Below are positions 53,353-63,669 of a DNA stretch of 64,000 bases, in pieces (positions within the stretch are counted from its first letter, which is position 1; the number at the start of each line of letters is the position of its first letter). Source of the stretch: Eunapius fragilis (Eukaryota; Porifera; Demospongiae; Spongillida; Spongillidae); contig OY811993.1 of assembly GCA_963681505.1 (NCBI GenBank), forward strand, positions 1,790,850 to 1,854,849, in the 5' to 3' direction. The translations under genes were made by a program, and so were the position numbers. The notes under the pieces are model-generated. The model was given only the letters and a program-made list of their open reading frames with translations, searched no databases and had not been told where the DNA came from.

Positions 53353-56148
53353 CTGTTACGGAGCGGATAAAAGCATAAAACTTACATTATAGCTTTCTAG
53401 GGTAATCCTGGTCAATATTCGCTTAGGAGCCCATCTTAGTTATTTCACCTATGAGACATACAAGCAGATGAAGTAGCTATGAAGTAAGGATGCGTTTAAT
53501 TACATTCATTGCAATAATTTCATGTTGTTAACATGGCCGCGTATAGCTTCGGGAACGTTACAAACGTACAGATGAACTGGAGTTTGTGCATTATTTGCCA
53601 GGAAGACACACAGGATGCCTTAAAATGCCCTGTATTAAGCCCTGCTTTAAGCCGTGGTGACAAGGGAGTTGCATACGAATCGTTTTTGGCAAACGTAAAG
53701 TCGTTTCGTGACATAGACGCTCTATCAACTAAACTATATTTTGGAAACGATTTGAGTGCAGATGGCTTACTTGCGCATTGTGCATCTTGGCACAAATCAT
53801 GTCACTTAAAGTACAACAATGATAAGCTGATGAAGGCAATAAAAAGGGATGGTACTGCTCTAAGAGATGACTTAAAAGATGACAGGAGACGTATTAAGCG
53901 ACATGCGTTTAACATTCAGAACTGTTTGTCCTGCGAGAAGGGAGAACAAGAAGGTGAACTCCATCAAATCTTGACTCTTGATGCCGACTACAATGTGCGG
54001 GCTATGGTTACAGAACTAAATGATGTTCAAATTTTAGCCAGAATTGTAGGTGGTGATCTGATTGCGATGGAAGTAAAGTACCATCTCAAATGCATGGTTA
54101 ATCTAAGAAATCGCTATCGCAGTCTTGTCAGGAAGTCAGACAATGATGCAGGGGTTCATACTACGGAGAAAGTTATCGAGTCTCGCGTATTTGTTGAGTT
54201 GACAACTTACATTGAACAAGTTGTAGAGAGTGGGGAAACTGTGTTCAAGCTGTCTGAGATCCATTCTCTTTATACAAGTCGCCTTAAAGAATTAGGTATC
54301 CAGAAACAAGTAAACAAAACCAGAATAAAGGAAAAGCTGTTAGAACATTTTGTGAAAGCACAAGCAGAGCAGTTTGATGGTAGAAACATTGCATGCTCTT
54401 ATTTTCAGACAAGGGATGCGAAACATGTTGAAAGATGCTCTTAAAAGGAGAGACTTTACTGAGGATGCTGTAATTCTAGCAAAGGCTGCATATATCATTA
54501 GAGAAGACATCTTCTGTCATGATGGTTTTACATTCACTGGCTGCTTTCCACCAGAATGTCAAGAGAAATCACTGCCAGCAAGCCTCAAATACACGAAATA
54601 CAGTCTTTCCCACCATCTCTTTCAGACTTTGGTAAGCTCCATTTGCCCAGCACAAAATCAGATCAAGTAAAATGCATTGAACAACCAGGGGACCTGGAAC
54701 CACCTTCTACTTATGAGTGCAAAATCTTAGATGGTGCTGTCATTGTCCACTGCCTTCCAACAGCATGCAGGTGTTGTCACATTCAATGATTATGCAGACA
54801 ATGTATTCATTCCTTATCTGGAGAAGCTGCTGCAAGGTACTGCCAGATTGGATATTGTGTGGGATTCATATATTGCAGGCAGCTTGAAAGAGTGTACTCG
54901 TGAGAAAAGAGGAAAGGGTGTCCGTAGAAAGGTGTCAGGGCAAACAAAGATTCCAGGTAACTGGATGGACTTTCTTCGTGACACAAAGAACAAGAAAGAA
55001 TTGTTTGCTTTCCTGACCTCTAAAGTTGCAGGGATCATATGGCCACCAGATAAATCTGTCTATATTACATCAGGTCAATATGTGGAATCCATGAATTCCA
55101 GCAGACCCATGTTGGCCTGCAATCATGAGGAAGCAGACATTCGCATTGTGGTCCACGTAATGCATGCACTTGTAGTTGAACAGGGGATGAAGTCAGTTCT
55201 TGTTCGTACTGTGGACACAGATGTCATTTTTATCTTAGTAGGTGTGTGTGCTAAGTTGGCTACCATTCAACCTTCAGCAGACATCTGGGTTGCATTAGGC
55301 ACAGGCAAAAACTATACTCTTTACAGCATTGTTCACATTTGTGCCAGTCTTGGGCACCATAAGTCACAAGCATTACCTGTGTTCCTTGCATTCACAGGTT
55401 GTGACACTACTTCATCATTCAGGGGTAAAGGCAAGAAGTCAGCCTGGAATGCATGGCAGATCTGTGATGAAGTTACAGAAACATTCATGCATCTGGCTTG
55501 TAACCCATTTGTGGTTTTCAACGTTGATTCTCACCATTTTCAAATGCTAGAGAGACTTGCAGTTTTGATGTACGACAAAACCAGCCAGCATATTTCTGTA
55601 AATGAAGTTAGAAGGGAATCATTCTGCCTGAAAAGTCCATCCATGGACAGAATGCCACCGACACAAGATGCCTTGCTTCAACACTCTCGACGAGCCATTT
55701 ATCAAGCAGGAATCTGGACTATTTCTATGCAGGCACAAGCAGCTATTCCCTCCACAAGAATTTGCATGGATCAAGAAGTCTGAATCATGGGTTCTAGTTT
55801 GGATTACACTTCTAGAGTTATCAAAAGCATGCAGAGAACTGATAAAATGCACATGCAAAGGAGAGTGTTTGAGATGCAAATGTATCAAATCAAATCTACC
55901 ATGTTCACCACTTTGCAAGTGCAGGTGTATTTACATGTAATTAACAACATCCTTTTTAGGTCACAATTAAATGAATGATACACAATGCATTTATTATATT
56001 TTGTTACACCCAACACAATGATTCTCATTTGTTTTTGATATTTCTTGGGGTTAGGGCAAAGATTTTGGAGGGCTCCTAGGCTAGTTTTGATCAGTCAGTG
56101 CTAATGAATCGTCATGCAAAATTTGATGCTTTTATCCGCTCCGTAACA
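53353..56148 (+). mobile_element. Academ-like DNA transposon, degenerate
   Basis: Terminal inverted repeats TGTTACGGAGCGGATAAAAG + CAT at 53,354 and mirrored to 56,148, 23 bp without mismatch. The interior is filled by one gene with Cys-rich ends and an XPG/FEN1-like nuclease region; Academ is the eukaryotic transposon superfamily I know to carry an XPG nuclease. The short target duplication could not be fixed. It lies inside the region of a minus-strand decayed gene. Confidence 0.7.
53533..55940 (+). pseudogene. Academ-like transposase with XPG-type nuclease region, frameshifted
   Basis: Part 1 (53,533-54,444) is an intact 303-codon start with paired-Cys/His motifs: CIICQ, ASWHKSCHLKY, NCLSCEK, YHLKCMVNLRNRY. 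Frame changes near 54,400 and 54,760 precede part 2 (to 55,783): FNDYADNVFIPYLEKLLQG, REKRGKGVRRKVSGQTKIPG, then NHEEADIRIVVH, RTVDTDVIFILVG and FTGCDTTSSFRGKGKKSAWN. EEAD, DTD and GCD followed by G.GKK mirror the acidic clusters and helix-hairpin region of FEN1/XPG nucleases (EAE, MDCL, GCDY..I.GIGPK). A further frame change near 55,720 precedes a Cys-rich tail (ACRELIKCTCKGECLRCKC...). At least three frameshifts mean this copy is probably dead. Confidence 0.68.
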
Positions 56149-56159
56149 ATAATATCAAT

Positions 56160-56860
56160 AAGCTACCCTACTAGTCCACCTTTTGCATCAGATGATGTTT
56201 CAAACTTGTATAGGCAGGTCGGCCCAGTCTATAAGTTGACAACAAAGCTTCATCTAACGTAACCTCTCTGTCAACTGATTCCTGGTCGAACAACTTCTTA
56301 CCAACCTCAGCCAGACTTATCATGAGTGTAGTTTACACTGTAAAGTAGGTATCCCAAAAGACTGTGATAATCTGCTTCTCTGCTTCCTCTCAGTTGTGTA
56401 AGTATGCCATTAGTTCTCCTCCTTGCCTGTCGTTGGCTTAGTTCATGTAAAGGGCTCCGAGGTACACTCCTCATGTCCACTTCTTCCCTTTCTACAACAG
56501 TACAACCACCTTCCACTGTATGTTCAGGCGATGAAGTTGATGACATAGCGGTGTCATCATCAACTATAGTGGATGGATTGTAAAAATGCCTCTTGTGGGT
56601 AAGAGAGAAAGACTTCCTTTGCCTTCTCTGCCCGTTTATTTCGATTTAGCTTACTCCACTTCCTTCTCAGCAGGGCCATTTGATTAGACCAATGTTTCTT
56701 TAACTTGCTACTTTCATCCTTCTCAGAAAGTAGGCTTTCATCTCTGATAAAGTGCCCTGAAGCCTCCCAATCGCTTTTAACCTCTTTATGTATTTGTCGT
56801 AAGCGTCCGCGTTGGAGATCGCCTTTCTCTTTTGAGCCATGAAAACCTTTGCTGATTAAG
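56160..56860 (-). pseudogene. Decayed gene of unknown family, 5' part
   Basis: From ATG at about 56,839 (minus) a Lys/Arg-rich start MAQKRKAISNADAYDKYIKR is followed, in shifted frame, by LKKHWSNQMALLRRKWSKLN, RNKRAEKAKEVFLSYPQEAF, then LHELSQRQARRRTNGILTQL and finally GRPAYTSLKHHLMQKVD near 56,180. The end abuts the Academ-like element. It plausibly continues as 53,215-52,686. Family not recognised; it may be yet another transposase. Confidence 0.4.
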
Positions 56861-57401
56861 CGCTAACAAAGTACAATAGCACGCTCACATGTTAATGTCA
56901 CCGACCAGTTTCAAACAACCAAATAGCAATCAAAAACACTTCGCATATAGAACAAGAGACGGGTACAATCGCACACATAAGTCATTGTATATACAGGTAT
57001 GCGTACGATATACGCATGCGTGCACAACACAAAGAGCACAAGGACAGCGCAATCCTCTGTACAAGAACAAAGACGGCTCTGCCTTAGCCTGCCATTGTTG
57101 TCTGGAGCTAGCAGCATGAAAAAAACCCAATCATCACATACGATACAGCCCACCTACGCTGTTATTTACATCATTAAATAATCAGTCATATTGATGTTGT
57201 GCTTTTGGACCTAAGTTGCAGCACTAAACAGAAAATCCATAGGAGTCCACTATGTTAGAGCATTGGAAATATTGGGAAATTTGATTGGCTGTTTATCCTT
57301 GCTTCACTTGGTCCTAGAATTGTGTAAAAAAGTGCTTGAAGTTGGTACATCAAAACATTTTCCACTTTTATACGTATAAAATGGAACATTTGAAGCAAGT
57401 A
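56861..57401. other. No gene recognised
   Basis: Short frames only (for example 56,889-57,119 and its minus-strand shadows). I see no repeat or RNA. Confidence 0.4.
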
Positions 57402-57648
57402 TAGTCTAACCTCGATATAAGCGCACTACGATATAAGCGCAACGTTTTGAAATGTACCCACAATATCAATATTCATTGAAATGTGGCAAAGCATGCATAT
57501 TTATTAATTCACCACCAACACCAATCGTGGATCTTACCACTTATAAATTCACAAAAAAAGACAAAGTAGCTTTGTTACACTACACAAAGCCTTATTGTTA
57601 CATGCAATAAGCGAACAATGAACCTGCTAGCGCTCCATTATACCGTAC

Positions 57649-59951
57649 ATGCAAGCACAATTACGCAGCGTGTGTATAGAAATGTCCTTGTCACGCAAAG
57701 TCACAAGGGTTTCGCTAACAGGTGAAGAAAAGTGCGCAATTGCAAAAAGGAAGGTTCAAACTGGCCATTCAGAAGAAATAGTGGCTGCATGGTTCAAGCA
57801 ACAGACCGGGAAGGAGATCCATCGATCTGTTGTTGGTAAGGCTGTTAGAGCTGGCTTTCAAGACATGCACCTCGGAACACCTGAAGCCAAATGGCGAAAG
57901 AGACGCAGCCCTATGTGGCCTCTCTTAGACAAGGGGCTCTATGAGTGGTTTTGCAGGTAAGAAGTGGTCTATGGCAACAGTATATAGGTCTATAAGCCTA
58001 TAAATCCATCTTTGGTTACTTTATATAGCGTGCGTGAACGCAATGGTGTATTGTCTGATGCTCTCTTGCTGCCCAAAGCAGCCGAATTGGCACAAGAACT
58101 GGATATTACTGTAGCACACTTATCCAGTGCAGCCACTCCCTCTTCCTGCAGCCAGTCATCCCCCAGTGTAGCCACTCCCTCTTCCTGTAGCCAGTCATCC
58201 CCCAGTGCGGCCACTCCCTCTTCCTGCTGCCAGTCACCCCCAGTGCAGCCACTCCCTCTTCCTGCAGCCAGTCATCCCCCAGTGCAGCCACTCCCTCTTC
58301 CTGCAGCCAGTCATCCCCCAGTGCAGCCACTCTCTTCCTGTAGCCAGCCATTGCCCATGCAGCCACGCCCCTTTCATGCAGCGAAGTTACACCTAATGGT
58401 ACCACGCCCCCTTCTGTCAGTCAGCTACCACCCGACGCAGTTACGCCTCCTTCCACCATCATGGCAGTTACACCTCCATCTGATGAATCTGACGATTCCA
58501 CTACTGGTGACAAGCTGATCTTAAGCCATGGTTGGCTGGCAAAATGGAAAGGCCGACATGGTGTCTTTAGTGTACGTCTGCACGGGGAAGCTGGAAGTGC
58601 AGATCAACAGGGCGTAGGTAGAGCACAAGCAGAGTTGCCCGGTATCATTGGAAGGTACAAGCCCGAAGATGTATTTAATGTAGATGAGACAGGATTGTAC
58701 TACAGACAAGCTGTAAGTTTGTTAAGGCATCACACATGTACTTCATTATAACTCACTTATCTCAGCCTGATCGCACCCTCACCACTACCACTGACATCCG
58801 TGGAGCCAAGAAGTCAAACGATTGTATCACATTGGCTTTAGCAGTCAATGTTACTGGTACTGAACATCTCAAGCCACTGGTGATACACAAGTTTAAACAT
58901 CCACGTTGCTTCGGCAAGACTTTTGACCCTAACAGCCTGGTGTGCTTTTACAACAATAAGACAGCGTGGATGCGCAGTGAGGCAAGGGCAACATAATTTC
59001 ACTGCGTATCTATAGTAATACTTCTATTTGTATATTTGCATGAAGATTTTCACAGATTGGTCATTAAAGGCGAATGAACAGTTCAAGAACCAGAAACGAA
59101 GCTGTCTGGTACTTGTAGACAATGCTGCATCCCACACCATAGCTGACATGGTTACTACCAAAGTGGGGAGTTTTGACTGCTTCAAGATGAGCAACCTCCT
59201 AATGCTTTTCCTGCCAGCAAACTGTACCTCTGTAATTCAGCCACTAGATCAGGGTATGATTGCTGCTCTGAAAGCTTGCTACAAAAGCAAGCTGGCCCAA
59301 CACCTGGTTATGGAGTATGACATAAATCCATCTCGGGATTTACGAGCACTGTCTCTAGCAACAAATGTCAAACAGGTTTGACATGCTATGAAATGTAGCA
59401 CTTGTTATTTACAGTTAACTCTGTTACAGGCCATCATATGGTTACATGGGGTTTGGTGTGACATTTCTGTTTCCACAATTGTCAACTGCTGATGCAAGAC
59501 AGTGATTTTACCTGCTGAATGGTGCCATCGTCTTAGACCTGATAGGGCTGCAGTACAAGCTGCAGAGGCTGTACAGGATGCTCATCTGAGGGTAATCTCC
59601 AGTGCTATTGAAAGGCTCCCTGTAGATAGTGGAGTTGAAAGGATGACTGCAGAAGAATGGGTAATGCCTCCTGGAGAGACAGAAACTGAAAGTGTGGAAA
59701 CTATATCAGATATTGCAGCCAGACTGATGGGCCAATCTGTGACAAATGAAGAAGATGATGAACAAGATGAGACTGACTCCAATCACATGGAGCCACAATC
59801 CATCTCTTTGGATATAGCAAAACAGAGCGCCTCAAACTTGTGCCAATTCCTAGGGGATACCATTCCAGTATTCACAGAGAAAGAGTACAGGTTCATTCTT
59901 AAATTAGCAGACAAGGTGCACAGTTTAACACCAGCCAAGCTAGCACAGTAG
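57649..59951 (+). pseudogene. Tigger/pogo transposase, five exons, broken
   Basis: Exons: 57649-57956, 58029-58712, 58766-58981, 59046-59375, 59430-59951. Exon 1 has the psq-type domain (RVSLTGEEKCAIAKRK, EIVAAWFKQQTGKEIHRSVV); exon 2 the second DNA-binding region and FNVDETGLYYRQ (first Asp). Exon 4 has LVLVDNAASH and SVIQPLDQGM (second and third Asp). The intron between exons 3 and 4 is a GC-AG intron (GAG|GCAAGG ... GAAG|ATT). Defects: exon 2 contains a 39-bp repeat array with indels that shift the frame, and exon 5 has TGA at 59,490-59,492 where the family normally has Trp in an NCW motif (AIIWLHGVW...VNC, stop, CKTVILPAEW). The C-terminal part after the stop is otherwise open to 59,951. 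Confidence 0.82.
58126..58375 (+). repeat. 39-bp coding minisatellite inside the transposase exon
   Basis: About six units of GCAGCCACTCCCTCTTCCTG + CAGCCAGTCATCCCCCAGT, each encoding AATPSSCSQSSPS. The third unit lacks one base (CAGTCACCCCCAG), a later one lacks two (CACTCTCTTCCTG), and the last differs further, so the frame wanders through the array. Past it, the frame that joins the rest of the exon again shows AATPLSCS-like residues. Confidence 0.85.
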
Positions 59952-60121
59952 GGCTTGTTATTGTAATTTGCACATGCACAGCAGGCTTGTTATTGTAATA
60001 CAAGTACTGTAACACAATGTAGTGGTCATAAGTAATTATTTCATTAACCACATTCGATATAAGCGCATTCTACGGTAAGAGCGCAGGGCACAAACGTGGC
60101 GCTTATATCGAGGTTAGACTG

Positions 60122-61181
60122 TACCTATGAGTTTAGTATTATTGGGAATAGCAGAACAAAAGCTATTTACTCACATACTAAACAGTGTGGTAAAAGATTG
60201 TCACTGTCACGTGTTGCCAGCTTGTTACAACCTTTCACAAGGTTAAAGTCAGCCATATAAACCTTGTGGTGAAGATGTTAATTAATATGCATGCACCTAG
60301 CTTTCATGCATGCAGTACACCACAAAACTGGGTAAAAAAGATTTGAAAAACATTAAGAACACAAAAGGCACAAAAAGGGACCATATTGCTGTGTTGCTTG
60401 TCATTGATAGATGTTATGATTCGACTCTGCAACAAACTTGTATTGCAATAAAGATACAGATAAAATGAATTCTTCTTAAGATTTGATTGTAGCCCTGTGG
60501 ATTAGCCCGACGATTCCAGGATGGACACGGTTAGTGGGTGACTTGTTGCGGGAAAATATGGATCCATTATTTCATTTTTACAAATTGTGCAGCAATCTAT
60601 GTACATACATGTACCTGCTGCATTTTCAAATTTTTTCCGTAGCTCAGGTGTAGTTGTATTTTGTCCACACTTAGATGTGACTGGTTAAGACAAACAGCGC
60701 CATGCACATGCGTGAACCACGGCTAGACTGAATTGAAGAACAGTATAAAGTGTCTATAAAAATTGGTATAATGTAGTTGCAGGCTGTTAACATAAATAAC
60801 CAGAGCAGGTAATAGCTGTTGTGCTATTCCATCATCTCTATGGATGACAATAATTGCAAATAAACACCCCCCCCAGGTTAAGCACAGCTATGTCTCTCTC
60901 TCCCCCCCCCCCCCCCCAGGTTAAGCACCGCTATGTCCCTCCTCCCCACCCTCCCACCCCGGGACAGACTTGTAAATGCCTACCCTCCTCCCTGGACAAG
61001 CTTCCATTTTGTTTCCCCCCCATACACACACACACTGTACACTAACAATGGCCAGTGATAGCTACATTGTATGTAGGAAATCACCTGTGTTCTTCATTGT
61101 GGCTCCATCTGTTGTGATGGTTACTGAAGATGCCTGTGCAAGACTTTTCTTTAGCTGCACAGAAGGGTAATTATTATTAGA
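60122..61181. other. No gene; C-run tandem motif at 60,866-60,970
   Basis: CCAGGTTAAGCACAGCTATG and its near copy CCAGGTTAAGCACCGCTATG, each preceded by a long C run, repeat once or twice near 60,876-60,940. Otherwise no gene or repeat is seen. Confidence 0.5.
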
Positions 61182-61406
61182 TGTGAGAGCCCAGACCTAC
61201 GGGCCTGCGCTCTTGAATATCAATTACATGCAGAATCTTTGAGCATGCGCATTGATAGAAATCTAGGTATAAATGCATTTCATGTGGAATTATTGGGGGG
61301 TTATGTTGCCTTTTTCAAGATACTGGCTAACGTGAACGGTATTGGGGGGTGTATAGGCATTCCAGAAGACGTGTGCAGACTGATTGCAACCGTCAGTTCT
61401 GTCACA
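61182..61406 (+). repeat. Probable 5' LTR of the Gmr1-like element
   Basis: Begins TGTGAGAGCCCAGACCTACG and ends near CTGTCACA, just before a primer-binding-site-like TGGTGGCAGCGGTGGGAT at 61,411. Boundaries are inferred from TG...CA and from the position of the primer site; the 3' LTR lies beyond the window, so they are not confirmed. Confidence 0.45.
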
Positions 61407-61410
61407 TATT

Positions 61411-61428
61411 TGGTGGCAGCGGTGGGAT
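61411..61428 (+). promoter_or_regulatory. Primer-binding site of the LTR retrotransposon
   Basis: TGGTGGCAGCGGTGGGAT starts with TGG, the complement of a tRNA CCA end, and lies between the presumed LTR and gag. The priming tRNA is not identified. Confidence 0.5.
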
Positions 61429-61476
61429 TATCTAAGTCAAGACGGTCATTGTCCGACGTCTGCGTTTCCCGAGTGT

Positions 61477-62296
61477 ATGACTACTCGTTCTGGAAAGCCC
61501 TATAAGAAACCTACCATGGAGGAAATGCAAGGTATGTTGAAATTACTTGCAGAAGACTATAGGGGGAGAGAAGACGAAATAGCGACTCAAGAAGGCGCGA
61601 AGAGAAGATGAATTCGCATAAGAACGGGCTAGGCTTGAGGAAGAAAGACAGATTCGTGAGCGGGAGAATAGAAGGCAGATGGAAACGATGCAGACACACA
61701 TGGCGGCTCTCATGAAGTTAGTAGAAGACTCACAAAAGGCAAAAGTCGTAAGTTCGAAAAGTGAGCTAAGTGTCAAATTGGTTCCATTGAGTGATAAGGA
61801 TGATATTGAATCCTATTTAGTAACTTTTGAGCGCGTTATGACTGCACAGAAGGTGGAGGAAAGCTGCTGGTCGCAGTATCTGGCACCTCAACTCACTGGC
61901 AAGGCCCAGTTGGCATTTGCAGCTCTACCCGGAGAGGACTCTGGCAATTATGAAGCAATAAAGGCAGCAATCCTTCAGCATTATGATATTACCGAGGAAG
62001 CATATAGAAGGCGCTTCCGTGGCATTACTTGTGGCAGTGGGGAAACAAACAGGGAGCTTTCCGTAAAGCTTATGGACCTACTGCACAAGTGGATGAAGAG
62101 CTGTACTTCAATGGAGGAAATACAAGAGCTCATAGGCATGGAGCAGTTCCTCAACACGTTGCCAGCGAACAAACGACTCTGGGTTATGGAGCGAAAGCCT
62201 AACACGTGTATTCAGGCCAGGGAACTCGTTGACGAATATGAACACGCCAGGCGTGAGGAGTCGCAGCGGTATCTGGAAAACGTCAAGGGAACTTGA
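61477..62296 (+). pseudogene. Gag protein with SCAN-like domain, frameshifted
   Basis: Starts MTTRSGKPYKKPTMEEMQ at 61,477. The frame shifts near 61,605 and continues (from 61,679 open) through a coiled-coil-like Arg/Glu stretch. The region 61,990-62,270 reads YRRRFRGITC, LMDLLHKWMKSC, IQELIGMEQFLNTLP, ARELVDEYEHARR, the spacing pattern of SCAN domains (EQFL..LP and a final helix). SCAN is believed to derive from Gmr1-like gag. A TGA at 62,294-62,296 lies in the same frame as the following knuckle/protease region. Confidence 0.75.
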
Positions 62297-63328
62297 TCAG
62301 AGCAAAATTGTTCATTTTGTGGGAAAGCAGGGCACTCAGAAGACGTGTGCTACAAGAAAACCACAAAAGAGGAGACAAGCAGACGGAAGACCATAGTGTG
62401 CTACAACTGTGGAAAACCAGGTCACCCAGCAAGGAAGTGTCCCAACAATGAGGTATTGTTTGGACGTGAATCAAAGTACAAGGTGAAGGATGGAATGTAT
62501 TGTAAGGGAAGTGTGGAAGGGTGTTTGGTAAGCCGCATATTGTTAGACACAGGTTGTTCCCACACAATGGTTCGAAGACAATTGGTCCCCCAGGAGAAGT
62601 TCTTGGAGAGAAAATGGGTATCAATCAGATGTGTGCATGGTGACACAGTCTTGTATCCCCTAGCAGATATCAAGCTTGTGGTGGAAGGCATTCCAGTCAC
62701 AGTGGAGACTGCTGTAGCTGAAAGTCTACTGGTGGAGGTGATACTTGGAACTGATGCTTCTAGAATGACGGAGTTATTAGGAAGACGAGCTGGTTCTGTG
62801 TTCTTTGCTCAAGAACATGTTATGGTGGTGACAACAAGGGCGAAGAGACGACAGGAAATACAGGAGGATGTACTGAGGAAGGAAAAAGAGGTTATGTCTG
62901 GGGTGGTACCAAATCCATTAGGTGTCGCTGAAGAGGAACCCAAATTGAAGACTATGTCACAGGAGCAAAGAAGGCCAATGCGCAGGGAACTTGGGAGCCA
63001 GGGAGACTGCTTGTCTCACATTAATATCAGAGCTGAGAAACTTAAGGATCTGCAGGAGCAGGATGAAACACTGAGAGCTGTGAGGGAACTTGCAGCATTG
63101 ACAGGAGGATCAAAAGGTGAGTTCTTCAAAAGGGATGGGTTGCTGTACAGAAGATGGACACCATGGGGAAGAGGAGAGGAGATGGAGATTGAACAGCTGG
63201 TTCTACCCAAGGAGTGCAGGCAAGTTGCACTGGAGATGTCTCATGATATTTCCATTGCAGGACATCAAGGCAGGGATAGGACCAGGCAACGACTATTGCG
63301 CAGGTTCTTCTGGCCATCTGGGATGTAG
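62297..63328 (+). pseudogene. CCHC knuckles, aspartic protease and integrase zinc-binding region
   Basis: Same frame as gag after the TGA. CSFCGKAGHSEDVC (62,315) and CYNCGKPGHPARKC (62,400) are two CCHC zinc knuckles. RILLDTGCSHTMV (about 62,540) is the retroviral-type protease active site with DTG. After a linker, LYRRWTPWG... and MSHDISIAGHQGRDRTRQRL hold the His pair of an integrase HHCC domain. The frame ends early at RRFFWPSGM and a TAG (63,328). The Cys pair (CKTCSACQK) follows in another frame at about 63,340, so there is a small indel at about 63,315. Confidence 0.8.
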
Positions 63329-63329
63329 A

Positions 63330-63666
63330 CCTGTATTGTAAAACTTGCAGTGCTTGTCAAAAGGCTTCATTTAAGGGGGTTAAGCCAGCACCATTGATTC
63401 CTCTTCCTATCGTTTCAGAGCCATTTAGCTGCATTGCCATGGATATTGTGGGCCCCCTTCCCAGAAGTCGAGCAGGGAACAAATACATGTACATCCTCGT
63501 AATATGTGATTACACAACTCGCTATCCGGAGGCGGTGCCCCTCAAAAGCATTGATGCTGAAAGTGTGGCGGAGGAGCTTATTAAGGTATTTGCTCGTGTG
63601 GGTGTACCCAGGGAGATCTTAACAGATCAAGGAGCAAATTTCACGTCGCAAATTACTTGCTTATAG
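63330..63666 (+). pseudogene. Integrase core, truncated
   Basis: CKTCSACQK, then AMDIVGPLPRSRAGNKYMYI (first catalytic Asp) and GVPREILTDQGANFTSQ (second Asp). The catalytic Glu and the remainder are absent; a stop follows at 63,664 and unrelated (RNase H-side) sequence continues. The enzyme would normally join the element's cDNA into chromosomal DNA. Confidence 0.8.
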
Positions 63667-63669
63667 CAG

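Larger units (their letters stand above)
57402..60121 (+). mobile_element. Second Tigger/pogo-type transposon, non-functional copy
   Basis: Ends (C/T)AGTCTAACCTCGATATAAG + CGC are mirrored at 57,402 and 60,121, each preceded by TA outside. A second copy of CGATATAAGCGC lies just inside each end (57,428-57,440 and 60,056-60,068), giving doubled terminal motifs. The left terminal base is T instead of the expected C. It is 2,720 bp with a five-exon transposase gene. It is unrelated in terminus and protein detail to the element at 45,557. Confidence 0.85.
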
